Shown here: positions 42,801-51,511 of the stretch, piece by piece
Layout of the letters: each line of letters opens with the position of its first letter
Position numbering within the stretch: position 1 is the stretch's first letter
IMG/VR virus record: IMGVR_UViG_3300005435_000020
Coordinates: 36,908-100,907 of that record
From: a virus
Direction: 5' to 3' (one strand)
DNA length: 64,000 nucleotides
Program-made: the position numbers and the translations under genes
Notes under the pieces: model-generated
What the model saw: only the letters and a program-made list of their open reading frames with translations
Database searches by the model: none
What the model was told of the DNA's origin: nothing

Positions 42801-43156
42801 CCTGCCGCGACGACGTTGCCACCCGACGAGATGGAGAGCTTGCTACTCCCCGCAACCTGCACATCGAGGAGGTTCCCTGCGAAACCAGACGCAGCATTGG
42901 CGGCGATGACGGTACCGGATGAGGAGCCGACGAAATGACCAGCGGAAGAGCCGTCGAAGGCTCCGGTGCCGTGGTTGGCCTGCCCATAGTTGGCGGTGGA
43001 GGTGATAGTAACCAGCGCAATGCGCCTGTCGGCGTAGTACCTCTCCACGCTGGTGCCATTGATCTGCAAATCGCCGGGAGCAGACGGGAAGTTGACAGCC
43101 GTTGCAGTGCCGCCACTGCCCCCGCCGCCTGTGCCTGGATACCAAAGATTTGCCAC
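39875..43156 (-). CDS. long tail fibre with about 105-residue repeats
   Basis: A 1,093-residue fibre. After a Gly-rich start come about nine repeats of roughly 105 residues. The core is NPGNLQVTGTTVQTLYTDR, then ASANYGxLxLGNGxFDG, then GHFVGSASGT and GNLLDAQVAGVSKFKVDASG. One unit is altered (SGTTTTLSQRNNV ... ADLQQWQDSTS). The last 110 residues (TLPAASAVVKGRVYEFKRID, GSDTIDGLA, DGTSKWYI) form a tip domain also found in the gene at 47566. Probably a trimeric receptor-binding or side fibre. Confidence 0.8.
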   Translation of the reverse strand: MANLWYPGTGGGGSGGTATAVNFPSAPGDLQINGTSVERYYADRRIALVTITSTANYGQANHGTGAFDGSSAGHFVGSSSGTVIAANAASGFAGNLLDVQVAGSSKLSISSGGNVVAAGSLSAGAITTSSVVNAQTLPPSTANNGLLNLGSGGFAGGGTNFIGSASGTHIALNAPAAYAGNLVDLQVAGVSKFKVDGSGTLTVAGFSVATLATNNINFNASPANLQISGTTVATLYTDRTVFPHTVTATANYGLLSLGGGPFDGTSAGHYVGSANGSLLAGNAVSAFSGDLINIQINGTSKFKVDSGGNIVGNSLAVNSFSLSNINLSTNPSTIQVTGTTLLTLYTDRIIQGTAVTATANYGTVNTGSAPFDGTTTGHFAGSANGTLQALNAPTGFTGNLLDAQVNGVSKASLDASGNLIVAGTITGTFSQAGVNLTSNPGNLQVTGTTVQTLYTDRTIHPAVITASANYGQLNLGNGTFDGVTAGHFVGNAQGTALAINPATGYTGDLLNAEVAGVSKFKVDASGNLTVAGTITGSFSVTGVNFSASPGNLQVTGTTVQTLYTDRTIFGTAVAASANYGTVSVGSGAWDGAAAGHFVGSSSGTLVGFNAPSGFGGNLADAQVAGVSKFKVDASGNVTAAGTITGTFSFTGINFSSNPGNLQVTGTTVMTLYTDRVLHPTAPTASANYGRLSLGNGAFDGTTTGFFVGSASGTYLAINTATGYVGNLVDLQVQGVSKFKVSATGGVTVPTLLGTSIVNAANNGPLLDVSGTTTTLSQRNNVASPLFVVKGMASQTADLQQWQDSTSAIWARISSTVYGTTIGLLSLGNAPYDGSSAGHFVGSANGTVLAINTASGYTGNLIDAQLAGSSKFKVDASGNLTVAGTISGTLSLSSINLSTSPGNIQVTGTTLQTLYTDRIIFPTAVTATANYGLLNLGSGAFDGSTGGHFVGSSSGTVLAINAPTAFAGNLLDLQVLGVGKAKVTAAGEFAGAGIAVSLASKTSSYTVTTGDAILLGDATSGSVTFTLPAASAVVKGRVYEFKRIDTASGNSVVVAAAGSDTIDGLATLVLASQYQAVAIYSDGTSKWYIRASYA
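40250..43096 (-). repeat. tandem fibre repeats (about 315 bp units)
   Basis: DNA and protein repeats inside the long fibre gene, about nine imperfect copies with conserved YTDR, SANYG and GNLLDxQVxGxSKFKV blocks. They differ enough to be stable but could recombine. Confidence 0.8.
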
Positions 43157-43165
43157 TGATCTACC

Positions 43166-44827
43166 TTACGACATACCAACCGCAGAAGCGATTTGCACCC
43201 AGTTAGTACCGTCTACGTTGAGAAACGTGATGGAGTTCTTCTTATTCGCCGTGGTGGTGGGGGACCAGTTCTGGTGGAAGTTGGTGCCAAAACTCGTGAC
43301 CCTGCCTCCGGTGGCGTCTTGTGTGAGAATATACGTCAACTGGCAGCCTGCGTGGCCCGTCACCGGATTGGCAAGCGTAATGGCCCCCGTCAGCGTGATG
43401 CTCACGAAGCCGCCACTATAGGGATTGACGGCCACGGAAGCCGCATACGCAGGAGTCTCCGTCCCAAGTTGGTTGTTGATGATGATGGTGTTGCCACCCG
43501 CCCAGCCGCCGTTGCCATTATTGATGAAATGCAGGCTATCCGCGAAATACCCCTGGGCCTGGATGTAGTTACCGCCGGATGAGCCAGCAAACTCCACGAT
43601 TTGGTCCAGATGGCTGCCCCCGTAGGGAGGAGTACCGCCTACAAACCTATCCAAGGCGACGAAACCCGTGATGGAGTTGAAGTTGCCGTTATTGATCTTT
43701 ATGGCGGCGTGGGTCGTGGAGGTGCCATTATTGCAGCTATCAGCGTTGCACCCCGACATGACCTGATTGCTGGCACCGTCGAGGTAATAGCCCTCCATGG
43801 CGCAGTCTTGTGCATCGCAAGAAGAAAGGAAATTCGGCTGGATATTGCCAGGATTGATGTGCCAGCCCCACCCCGACGCGGAGACGGAGCCGGTGAGGTT
43901 CCCCGCCAGGTTCCCCTTGCAGTTGACGAAGTGGTTATTGCCGCCGAGTATCGCCCAGCACTCCAGTTGGCACTGTGTGACGTCGCAGTTGACGAAGTAG
44001 TTGTCGATGGTGCAGACAATGCCCCTACCAACAGCGGAATACACGAAAATATCGCTGAAGACGTTGGTGGACTCCGAGGTAAGCTGGAGACCATCACCCG
44101 CCGTGTCCCTCACATAAATATTATGGATGGACTGCCTGGCTTCGGCGGATTCGTCGGTATTCACCAAGTCAACGCCGGAGAACACTGTGTTCCACACCAC
44201 TCCATGGCAGGCAGTAGGCGTCGTGCCCTGGCAGACTCGGTTTCCCTGTATGGTGATGTTCTCAAGGCCAAGCTGCCTGGCGTGGCTGTCCCCCTGGATC
44301 ATGGCTGCGCCGATGTCTGGCGCTGCACACAAGATGACGTGTTTACCGGCACCCTTGATGGTGGTGTGGTGGTACTGCGTCAGTGTGCTGCTGATAATCG
44401 TGGAAGCGGGGATGAACACCACGGCACCGTCTTCTTGCGCCGTCGTCTTCGCCGCCGTGTGGGCAGCCGTCAGTGCAGCCTGTATCGCCGCCGTGTCGTC
44501 GGTGCCCCAGAAAAGCGTGGAGATGTTGGGAGACGCGGGGGAGCTTGCCGTCGCGTTACCGGAGAGGGTGATCTGCGTGGCTGATTGCACAGAGGCGATG
44601 GTGACGTTTTTCACCACCACGGAATAATTCTGGAAGTTGATGATCCACGCCTTCTTGCCGACATCGGCAGACGTGAAGTTTGCGGTGGCAGACGTGACGA
44701 TGGCAGAGCCAGACGTTGCGACGGCATCCTGCACCTGTTTCAAGTCGCATTTTGCGCCGAATCGTGTCACATCGAGGTATTGTTGTGACCAGGGAGATGC
44801 TGGGAAGACAACCTTCTGGAGGGCCAT
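43166..44827 (-). CDS. pectate-lyase-like beta-helix tailspike
   Basis: A 553-residue right-handed beta-helix protein. DDTAAIQAALTAAHTAA and GAVVFIPASTIISSTL are typical N-terminal tailspike signatures. Repeated N/G-rich rungs follow (LENITIQGNRVCQ, NCKGNLAGNLTG, GCNADSCNNG). The C-terminal 100 residues (NPVTGHAGCQLTYILTQDATGG ... NWVQIASA) form a tip domain like those on other phage fibres. It would bind or cut host polysaccharide. Confidence 0.8.
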   Translation of the reverse strand: MALQKVVFPASPWSQQYLDVTRFGAKCDLKQVQDAVATSGSAIVTSATANFTSADVGKKAWIINFQNYSVVVKNVTIASVQSATQITLSGNATASSPASPNISTLFWGTDDTAAIQAALTAAHTAAKTTAQEDGAVVFIPASTIISSTLTQYHHTTIKGAGKHVILCAAPDIGAAMIQGDSHARQLGLENITIQGNRVCQGTTPTACHGVVWNTVFSGVDLVNTDESAEARQSIHNIYVRDTAGDGLQLTSESTNVFSDIFVYSAVGRGIVCTIDNYFVNCDVTQCQLECWAILGGNNHFVNCKGNLAGNLTGSVSASGWGWHINPGNIQPNFLSSCDAQDCAMEGYYLDGASNQVMSGCNADSCNNGTSTTHAAIKINNGNFNSITGFVALDRFVGGTPPYGGSHLDQIVEFAGSSGGNYIQAQGYFADSLHFINNGNGGWAGGNTIIINNQLGTETPAYAASVAVNPYSGGFVSITLTGAITLANPVTGHAGCQLTYILTQDATGGRVTSFGTNFHQNWSPTTTANKKNSITFLNVDGTNWVQIASAVGMS

Positions 44828-44844
44828 CGCACCATAAAGAGAGA

Positions 44845-44870
44845 TGGCACCAGAGTCTTCTCTGGTGCCA
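44845..44870 (-). terminator. strong hairpin, probable terminator
   Basis: TGGCACCAGAG and CTCTGGTGCCA form an 11-pair stem with a four-base loop. On the minus strand TCTCTCTTTATG follows, a weak U-tract. It ends the transcript of the small gene at 44882 and precedes the tailspike. Confidence 0.65.
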
Positions 44871-44881
44871 ACGTGGCGAGA

Positions 44882-45166
44882 TTACGCGGTAGGCGGGACT
44901 GCCGGAGTAGTCGCGGGTGCCGGAGTCGGAGCCGGTGGGTTGAGCTTGGCGAGGATGCCATTGATCTCGTCAAGCACCGACTGGTGCTCAGCCGCAGAAG
45001 ACGTCTCAGCCTTCGAGATGCCATCCTGATCCTGGGACTGCTTGGCGAGATTGTCTCGATTCGTCGCAGCCGTGGCGGCGTTGGCGGTGTGGGTGTCCAC
45101 GATGCCCTTGATCTTGTCCCTCACGGAGGTCAAGTCGGTGACTACCTGCTGGTCATTCGGGTCCAT
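44882..45166 (-). CDS. small coiled-coil protein
   Basis: A 94-residue, alanine-, aspartate- and proline-rich protein. A coiled-coil-like region (QQVVTDLTSVRDKIKGIVDTH ... LDEINGILAKL) is followed by a Pro/Ala tail. Small proteins of this form often act as fibre chaperones or connectors. No family recognised. Confidence 0.55.
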   Translation of the reverse strand: MDPNDQQVVTDLTSVRDKIKGIVDTHTANAATAATNRDNLAKQSQDQDGISKAETSSAAEHQSVLDEINGILAKLNPPAPTPAPATTPAVPPTA

Positions 45167-45251
45167 GGTATCCTTATGAAGAGAACACTAGCATAGCGCC
45201 AGTATTATTCCTTACGTCTCTTACAACGGCACTGGGAGGGGAGGCGACGCA

Positions 45252-46676
45252 TCACCCTTGGTGACGTATCGCGTCTGCGTAGTCGGAGAGGGTGACGCCT
45301 GTCCCGTTTGCATCGGTGAGACTGTAGTATTTGTAGAGGTCAGCCTCGAAGGCCCAGCAAAACTCGACGTAGCTCCCCGACAAGGCGGATTCCATGCAGC
45401 CCTGGAGCATGAGCCTATTGTAGTTTGTTTGCCCCAAGCTATTATTGGCGGAATCGGTGTGTGAAGGATTCTCCCCGCCTTTCAGCCACCCTTTCCTGTC
45501 AGCCAGGAAGGCTATCCATCGCTGGCTGGCCCACGAGTTGATGTCGGAGCTAGTCAAGTAGGTGTTCCCTGCGTTGGGGCCATAACGCAGGATATCGGAG
45601 CTATTCGGTATGCGCTGGGAGTCTGGCAAGGAGGAGCCGCTAGTGTCCCACACGCTGCTGCAATGGAGGATGATCTTCGAGTCGTTGTTGAGGAGGTCAG
45701 AGAGCTTGTGGAAGACACAAGCCCTTCCCATCACGCTATTGGTATCAGAAGTGCCATTGAGCCTATTCGTGAGGTTGGGTCCATACTCCGATGGCCTGAT
45801 GCCGAGACCAGCGAAGTCCACCATGAAATAGCCAGTGTAGCCGAGTCCCCTCAGCGTGGACATCTGCCAGTTGATCACGTCTGCCAATGCGGCAATGTAC
45901 CAATTGAACCACGTCTCCGTGTTGGAGCCGACACCCGCCGTGAAGGCTGCGCCTTGGTATTGCGTCTCCCCTGGGGACCACCAAAACGTGGAGCCGGATG
46001 CCCCTCCCGTGGTGCCATTATTCGCGTAGCCGGTGCCCTTGAATGGGCACACTGGCACCGACGATGGCCTATCCGTCGCATTGCCTTGGGCATTGGCATT
46101 GTAGCCCCAATATTGATTGGAGCCGTCGCCACTCACCACATTCATATACGGGAAACCCGACTCGACTTGTCCCCCGCCGCCGATACGGATGCCCCAGATG
46201 TTTTTCCAACCTAAGACGTTGCCGATTCGCGTAAGATACGCGGCAGCCTTGGTCCTCACCGTCTGTGAGAAAGCAAACGACGCGGTGCCACTGGCGTGTC
46301 CAAGCTGATTGACGTCTTGCGTATTCGCCAAGGCGAGGAGCCAAGAAGGGGGGTAGTGGAGGTCCGGGGTAAGAAAGACCTTCATGCCATTGCTGAGATA
46401 CGTCTGAAGTTCTGCTACCCTTTGCGCCTCGAAACTCGCGGAGAATACGCCATCTGCCGTCTCCCAGACATTCCAACCAGTTTCCATGCCTGCTACCGTG
46501 ATGCCAGCAGACACGTCGGTGGGTGCCTTCGCTGATGTAGGCTGGAGCACACCGAAGAGGGTGCCGGAGCTATTGGCGCTGGCATCATTGAGGCCATCAT
46601 CGAATGTGGGGGACGTCATCGTCACCCTCCCCGACTTCGCTGTGCTCCCCACCCTCCCTTGCTTCAACGCCGCCAT
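45252..46676 (-). CDS. TIM-barrel glycosidase-like adhesin
   Basis: A 474-residue protein. ITVAGMETGWNVWETADG, VAELQTYLSNGMKVFLTPDLHYPPSW, NIWGIRIGGGGQVESGFPY and GYTGYFMVDFAGLGIRPSEYG follow the order of a TIM-barrel glycoside hydrolase (GH42-like or similar). Catalytic glutamates are not certain. The ATG at 46676 overlaps the stop of the preceding gene (TGATG). A depolymerase or glycan-binding role fits the adhesin cluster. Confidence 0.55.
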   Translation of the reverse strand: MAALKQGRVGSTAKSGRVTMTSPTFDDGLNDASANSSGTLFGVLQPTSAKAPTDVSAGITVAGMETGWNVWETADGVFSASFEAQRVAELQTYLSNGMKVFLTPDLHYPPSWLLALANTQDVNQLGHASGTASFAFSQTVRTKAAAYLTRIGNVLGWKNIWGIRIGGGGQVESGFPYMNVVSGDGSNQYWGYNANAQGNATDRPSSVPVCPFKGTGYANNGTTGGASGSTFWWSPGETQYQGAAFTAGVGSNTETWFNWYIAALADVINWQMSTLRGLGYTGYFMVDFAGLGIRPSEYGPNLTNRLNGTSDTNSVMGRACVFHKLSDLLNNDSKIILHCSSVWDTSGSSLPDSQRIPNSSDILRYGPNAGNTYLTSSDINSWASQRWIAFLADRKGWLKGGENPSHTDSANNSLGQTNYNRLMLQGCMESALSGSYVEFCWAFEADLYKYYSLTDANGTGVTLSDYADAIRHQG

Positions 46677-47530
46677 CAGACTAGCTCCAGATAGATGTCC
46701 AGGTTCCATCCCGAGGTTAGCTGCTGCACCGCGAGTTTGAATGCCGTGGCCCCGTGGCAAGGGTAGGAGAAGACCTGATACAAAGGCTGCCCTATGCCGG
46801 TGAGTGCCGACACGATATAGGGGCTCCCCGCCAGCCATCGCTGCGTGTCCAGCGTATTCTGCTCAAACGGGACAAGGATGCACTGGAGGGGGGTCCTGGG
46901 GTCGCCATACTGGGGGGTCCTCGGCGTAAGCTCCACGAAAATCCTGACTTCGCTTTTATTCTGCGTATTGACGGAGGTGGGGATGGTGATGTCGATGCCA
47001 GTGAGGGAAGACCAGGGAAGGCTCCCCATCGTGGGGCCACTCGTGTAGCCGGAAGCACCCACGGTGACGGTACCCGCGGTGCCACCCGTGGCACCCGTGA
47101 CGGGAGCACCACCGGCAGCCGGTGGGTTACCATTGATCACGAAGCCAGCAGCCCTTTGCGCCTCCGTGATCCTGCCGATCCACCGCGTATTCGGGGGGTC
47201 CTGGTTGGTGTCGCTGCCTTCGTCGGCAAAGATATCGTAGAACCACCCGCCGTCTGCGCCACTCGGCTGTGGTATGACCAGGACAAACGCATTATTGGTG
47301 CCACCGGGAGTTTGGTGGCCTGAATTCCACGGGGACATGGGGCCAAGATGGTTATTTGCGATGACGCTGACGTTATAGTAGCTGCCGCCGCTGAGTGTGC
47401 AGCCAGCCACGGTTGCCGGTGTTATCGACGTCACTGACGTGGTGCCGACATCCGTGATGGCCTGATTCTTGTATTCTGAGCCTAGTGCTGTCCTGCTGCC
47501 AAACGGCTCAACTGCCGCAAAGTAGCTCAT
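46676..47530 (-). CDS. tail/receptor-binding associated protein
   Basis: A 284-residue beta-rich protein with a fibronectin-like stretch (YYNVSVIANNHLGPMSPWNSG ... GGWFYDIFADEG), a Gly/Thr linker and a C-terminal domain of about 110 residues. Coupled by overlap to the glycosidase-like gene. No known family. Confidence 0.55.
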   Translation of the reverse strand: MSYFAAVEPFGSRTALGSEYKNQAITDVGTTSVTSITPATVAGCTLSGGSYYNVSVIANNHLGPMSPWNSGHQTPGGTNNAFVLVIPQPSGADGGWFYDIFADEGSDTNQDPPNTRWIGRITEAQRAAGFVINGNPPAAGGAPVTGATGGTAGTVTVGASGYTSGPTMGSLPWSSLTGIDITIPTSVNTQNKSEVRIFVELTPRTPQYGDPRTPLQCILVPFEQNTLDTQRWLAGSPYIVSALTGIGQPLYQVFSYPCHGATAFKLAVQQLTSGWNLDIYLELV

Positions 47531-47565
47531 AATGAACCTCTAGGAAAATAACGCCAGACGGCGGA

Positions 47566-48024
47566 TTAGATGAGATACCAGTGGGATGAGCCGTCGCCTA
47601 TCAGCGTCATGGAATTCCATTGGCTGCTGATTACCTGAGTGGCGAGGCCATCTATCGTGTCGGTGCCAGCGGCTGCCACCGTGATGGCGTGGCTGGAAGA
47701 ATCAATCTTCTTGACGACGTATTGCTTCCCCGCCGACACTCCATTCGCCGCTGGTAGCGTGACGGTGAAGGCTGCGGAGGTGCCGTCACACACAACCACG
47801 GCATCGGAGGCTGTGATGGTGTAGGCTGCCGTCTTCGATGCGAAGGCGACGGCGAGACCCGACGTGACCAGCCCATTCCCCGTGATGGTCAACTTATGGC
47901 CACTCGCTGGCGCTGCCGTCATCTCCCCCGTATTATCGATGAGGAAAGAAGCACCGGCATTGCTGAGGTACCCGCCTGTGACGGTTCCCTGGCTGCCTGA
48001 TATCGTGAGGGAGGACATGGGCAA
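47566..48024 (-). CDS. short fibre protein with shared tip domain
   Basis: A 152-residue protein. A short N-terminal beta part (LTISGSQGTVTGGYLSNAG) is followed by a tip domain: TVTLPAANGVSAGKQYVVKKID, GTDTIDGLATQV, GDGSSHWYL. That domain closely matches the end of the long fibre at 39875. It seems to be a truncated or duplicated fibre tip. Confidence 0.7.
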   Translation of the reverse strand: MPMSSLTISGSQGTVTGGYLSNAGASFLIDNTGEMTAAPASGHKLTITGNGLVTSGLAVAFASKTAAYTITASDAVVVCDGTSAAFTVTLPAANGVSAGKQYVVKKIDSSSHAITVAAAGTDTIDGLATQVISSQWNSMTLIGDGSSHWYLI

Positions 48025-48050
48025 GGCTCATGAATGCCAGTGTTGGCGGC

Positions 48051-48428
48051 TTACTGCTTCACGAAATATTCTGTGAGCACTCTCTGTATAGTTTCCTGCA
48101 CACCATCTGCGTAGGAAACGACGAGACCATCGCGGAAACCCTCGGATGGGTCACCTAGCTGGTAGTGCTGGTGGACATGCTCAAGCATGACCTTCTCGAA
48201 GAGGTCTTGTGGCGTATTCACGTCATAGCGTTGCATCCTCACCTCGTCAACGAAAGTGAGGAGGTGGTTGTCAGCCTCGAAGTGCTTGATCTCCACGACG
48301 TTACCTTCCTCGTCTTTCGTGACGGGTATCTCGTCTTTCCTGGGGAGGTCAAGGATGAGCCGGAGGTGTGGGCCATCGCTGCGGTTCTCGACGCCACACG
48401 CCGTGACGATGATATGGGGAGTGTCCAT
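48051..48428 (-). CDS. hypothetical protein
   Basis: A 125-residue soluble protein of unknown function (LRLILDLPRKDEIPVTKDEEG, LLTFVDEVRMQRYDVNTPQDLFEKVM). It is charged and unlike the beta-rich adhesins around it, so it may be a fibre assembly chaperone. The ATG at 48428 is just after the preceding stop. Confidence 0.55.
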   Translation of the reverse strand: MDTPHIIVTACGVENRSDGPHLRLILDLPRKDEIPVTKDEEGNVVEIKHFEADNHLLTFVDEVRMQRYDVNTPQDLFEKVMLEHVHQHYQLGDPSEGFRDGLVVSYADGVQETIQRVLTEYFVKQ

Positions 48429-48429
48429 T

Positions 48430-50175
48430 TTAGAGTGTTCCCATCGCAAACCAAGTGCAAGCTATGCTAGTGCCAGCGCCGCTTCCATAGGTGGTGGACC
48501 TATACAACGTGAATGACGACGTGGAAGGCGACTGTGCATAGAAGCTGATGTTGCCGGTGATTCCGCCGTTGGGGGACACGGCAACGTTGGGTGTGCCGGA
48601 AAATGCCGTGGGGAAACCGACACTGATGCTTGTCGCATCTGCGGCGATACCAGATGACACGCCAGACTGGATGGCATAGTTGTTCCCGACGGGTGTCCTC
48701 AGCACATATTGACCATTGGCCTTGACGTTGCCGCCGTTGGAGATGGAAAATCGGGAGATACCAGCCGTGAAAAAGTCGAGGCCATTCTGGTTGCCGCCAG
48801 TCCTGTTGGAGCCGATGCCCTCGCCGGAGCCTGATGCCCCGAAGGAAATGGTCAGGCCACCGCCATTGAGGTTCTGTGTGTCGAGGAGTAGCTCACTCCT
48901 CGTCAAATAGGCACCCATCGTGGCACCGAAGTACCATTTGTGCATCCCACCCGTGGCGTCACCAGTGCTATACCACAGTGTGGAGCCATCCACCCCGATG
49001 GTATAAGAGTTTGCATCTGTTCCCGTGTCGTAGAAGATGAGTTTGGTGCCGGCACTGTAGCCTGTGCCGCTGGGGGGAGCCGCCGTCTGGTTGAATATAA
49101 TATGATTGTTGAGCCTAACGACGGAGCTTTTATCGAATCCCAAATAGATGGAGCCTGTGCCGGATGGATTGATAATAAGATTGGTTCCGTCGCTGCGTAT
49201 CCATGGCCTTCCTGGGTCGGTGGAGCTATTTTGGTTGTTGATGATGATGCCGTTTGCACCACCCAGATAAATAGCATTCCCCGTGTCGTAGGCGAGGGCC
49301 ACATAGTTGCCTGTCTTCGGGTTGAGGAAGACGCTGCCGCCATCACTCCTGAGCCACGGCATGCCAGGATCAACGTTGCTATTGTCGCTGCGTATCTGGA
49401 AGCCGAAGCTGCCATTGACGACGGAGAAGGTGTTGATGACGTTGACGCCGCCAGCAGACTTGTAGGTGACTTGCGGGTGCCAGTTGGTGCCATCATCGAA
49501 GCCAAACACCACGTCGTCGCTATTCGCTGCCCTGAGCCATCCTGCGGCTTGCGAGACGCCATTCCCTAGCTTGATGCCCTCCACATTCGCCGTATTGCTG
49601 ATGCGGTTTGCGGAGAGTTGGGCATTGGATAGTCGCATCGTGGTGCCGACGTTGGCTTGTGCCGTCACCACACCCGCTGCCGTCATGGACAGGAGGGAGC
49701 TTCCGTCTCCGTAGACTGCGAAGGTCTGGGCACCCGTGATGGTGAGGCTGAAGGCACCCGTGAAGGTGATCCCGCCGCTGCCGGTAAGCTGCCCCGCGTG
49801 ATTGATGCTCAGGAGGGGATTGCCGCTTTCATCCTGCCACTGCTGGATGTCGGAGGCATTGGAGACGTTGCGCTTCACGCTGAAGCCGATGCCGCTGCTC
49901 CCCTGCACCACCTGGCTGCTAGAGAAGCTGAGGGCACCCGTGGAGGAGAAATTCCCCGCCTGGTCGAAATAGGCAACCCTCGTATTCGAGGAGTTGTAGA
50001 TTTCTAGGAGGTTGCCAGTCTGCCCCGTGGCAGTGTGTAGCTCCAGCGTCGCAGTAGACGCGGAGGGGGCACCCGTGATGACAAGGCGCTTCTGAAACGT
50101 CTGTGTGCCCAGCCAAGTCCTGTCACCCGCAAGAGTGAGTGGGATACTGAGGAGAGCACCGCCGCCTCCACGCAT
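48430..50175 (-). CDS. tail fibre protein
   Basis: A 581-residue fibre. It opens SIPLTLAGDRTWLGTQTFQ and has fibre repeats like those of the long fibre (TGNLLEIYNSSNTRVAYFDQAGN, SDIQQWQDESGNPLLSI), then WLRAANSDD, WLRSDGG and WIRSDGT segments. The end (TPNVAVSPNGGITGNISFYAQSP ... STTYGSGAGTSIACTWFAMG) resembles an H-type-lectin-like tip. Likely a receptor-binding fibre. Confidence 0.75.
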   Translation of the reverse strand: MRGGGGALLSIPLTLAGDRTWLGTQTFQKRLVITGAPSASTATLELHTATGQTGNLLEIYNSSNTRVAYFDQAGNFSSTGALSFSSSQVVQGSSGIGFSVKRNVSNASDIQQWQDESGNPLLSINHAGQLTGSGGITFTGAFSLTITGAQTFAVYGDGSSLLSMTAAGVVTAQANVGTTMRLSNAQLSANRISNTANVEGIKLGNGVSQAAGWLRAANSDDVVFGFDDGTNWHPQVTYKSAGGVNVINTFSVVNGSFGFQIRSDNSNVDPGMPWLRSDGGSVFLNPKTGNYVALAYDTGNAIYLGGANGIIINNQNSSTDPGRPWIRSDGTNLIINPSGTGSIYLGFDKSSVVRLNNHIIFNQTAAPPSGTGYSAGTKLIFYDTGTDANSYTIGVDGSTLWYSTGDATGGMHKWYFGATMGAYLTRSELLLDTQNLNGGGLTISFGASGSGEGIGSNRTGGNQNGLDFFTAGISRFSISNGGNVKANGQYVLRTPVGNNYAIQSGVSSGIAADATSISVGFPTAFSGTPNVAVSPNGGITGNISFYAQSPSTSSFTLYRSTTYGSGAGTSIACTWFAMGTL

Positions 50176-50191
50176 CGTGAACCTCTAGAGA

Positions 50192-50461
50192 TTACCCTTC
50201 GGTGGGTGCTGTTTCGTTGTCGCTGGGGACCATCTGGAGGGGGGCCTTCTCCTCCGTCGCCTTGGGTACCGGCACAAACGTCTTCGTATCGGCGTCGAAG
50301 GTGTGGTCCTCGATGGAGATGCCCAAATCCTTGGCGACACCCGCCATATAGGTCTGAAGCTCACCGTAGGCGGCATTCGCTGGCTTCGCAAGCTCCTGCC
50401 ACTTCTCGAAGAGATAATCGAAAACCGCAACCTGCTTGTCGTTGAGACTGAGATTAGCCAA
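50192..50461 (-). CDS. small hypothetical protein
   Basis: An 89-residue acidic protein with a helical N-terminus (NDKQVAVFDYLFEKWQELAKPANAAYGELQ) and a P/E-rich tail. It may be a fibre chaperone or adaptor; nothing is recognised. Confidence 0.55.
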   Translation of the reverse strand: MANLSLNDKQVAVFDYLFEKWQELAKPANAAYGELQTYMAGVAKDLGISIEDHTFDADTKTFVPVPKATEEKAPLQMVPSDNETAPTEG

Positions 50462-50494
50462 GACTGGGAAAACCTTTCACTGAGGATTTATTCT

Positions 50495-51175
50495 TTAGGA
50501 GGGATTTATCGGTGTCTGCTGCAACGTAAATGTGGTAGCCGTCACGAGACTGAGGTACCACACGGGTTGGGCACCATTCTGGTCAATCGTCGTGAAGAAG
50601 TAGTAGCCAGGGTTGAGGGCAACCTGGAAGCTGCCGGTGCTCGACGTCAGTGCCTCCGCAATCTGCGAAGAGAAATCTATCTGCGTCGTCTTATTACTGT
50701 TGCCGCTGTCGATGATGGTGGTGGCATTATAGAAACGCAGCGTCGCGTTGGTGACGGGAGTTGAGCCCTCCATCAGGGTGTCGGTGAAGATGATCTGTCC
50801 TGCGCCTGGGCCTAGCGTCACCGGCTGCCCCTCGTTGGCGAGGTTCATGAGCCGCGTCGAAAGCTCCACGTCGTTGTTGTTGCCTACCAACACCTCATAG
50901 AAGAAGTGGGCCGGTATCGTCGTCTCGTCCACCTTGACGGAGTACTGACCAACCACGCTGGGCGTCCAGGAATATGCGTAAATACCGGCAGGCGTCGCGG
51001 CATCAAGCTCCGTCATACTGGCGAGGTTGACAATCTTCGTGAGACTGATGGTACTACCCGCGATGACTTCCTGGTAGATGGTTACTTTCGGGGTTTTCCC
51101 CGTGGCGGGATTGCCACTCCCATCCAGAATCTCCTGGACTATGAAGAAAGGGACGTTGACTTTGGCATCAATCAC
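50495..51175 (-). CDS. Ig-like/carboxypeptidase-regulatory-like adhesin
   Basis: A 226-residue beta-rich protein: PAGIYAYSWTPSVVGQYSVKVD (Ig-like), TRLMNLANEGQPVTLG, then VTNATLRFYNATTII and STGSFQVALNPGYYFF (carboxypeptidase-regulatory-like). It parallels the gene at 39183-39827 in order of domains, so the adhesin block seems to hold duplicated modules. Confidence 0.6.
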   Translation of the reverse strand: MIDAKVNVPFFIVQEILDGSGNPATGKTPKVTIYQEVIAGSTISLTKIVNLASMTELDAATPAGIYAYSWTPSVVGQYSVKVDETTIPAHFFYEVLVGNNNDVELSTRLMNLANEGQPVTLGPGAGQIIFTDTLMEGSTPVTNATLRFYNATTIIDSGNSNKTTQIDFSSQIAEALTSSTGSFQVALNPGYYFFTTIDQNGAQPVWYLSLVTATTFTLQQTPINPS

Positions 51176-51219
51176 GAGGAATCTCCTGCCTCTACACCGT
51201 CACAGGCGCAGAGTTGCGA

Positions 51220-51504
51220 TTAGGGAAAAACGCTTGGCCTGACATCGAATTGGGCCTCTTGCGCCGCCGTGGCGACGCCTGTGCCTTCGACGCGATACCA
51301 CCACACGCCACACGTCGCAACGAGGATATCGACGTGATAGTTGCCGGTGGAATCTTTGATAACGGCAGCACCCGAAGATGTGGTGATATTTCCCAGCGGG
51401 TCCATGACCTTGAAGATCACCGTCGAAGGGTCTTGAGGCGCATTGTTCACGTCGAAGACGGCACTGAGCCTCACCTCGGTGCCCTTCGTATAGCTATTGT
51501 TCAT
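51220..51504 (-). CDS. single Ig-like domain protein
   Basis: A 94-residue protein that looks like one Ig-like domain (KGTEVRLSAVFDVNNAPQDPSTVIFKVMDP ... GNYHVDILVATCGVWWYRVEGTG). It probably decorates the virion or links fibre modules. Confidence 0.6.
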   Translation of the reverse strand: MNNSYTKGTEVRLSAVFDVNNAPQDPSTVIFKVMDPLGNITTSSGAAVIKDSTGNYHVDILVATCGVWWYRVEGTGVATAAQEAQFDVRPSVFP

Positions 51505-51511
51505 CGGTTAC

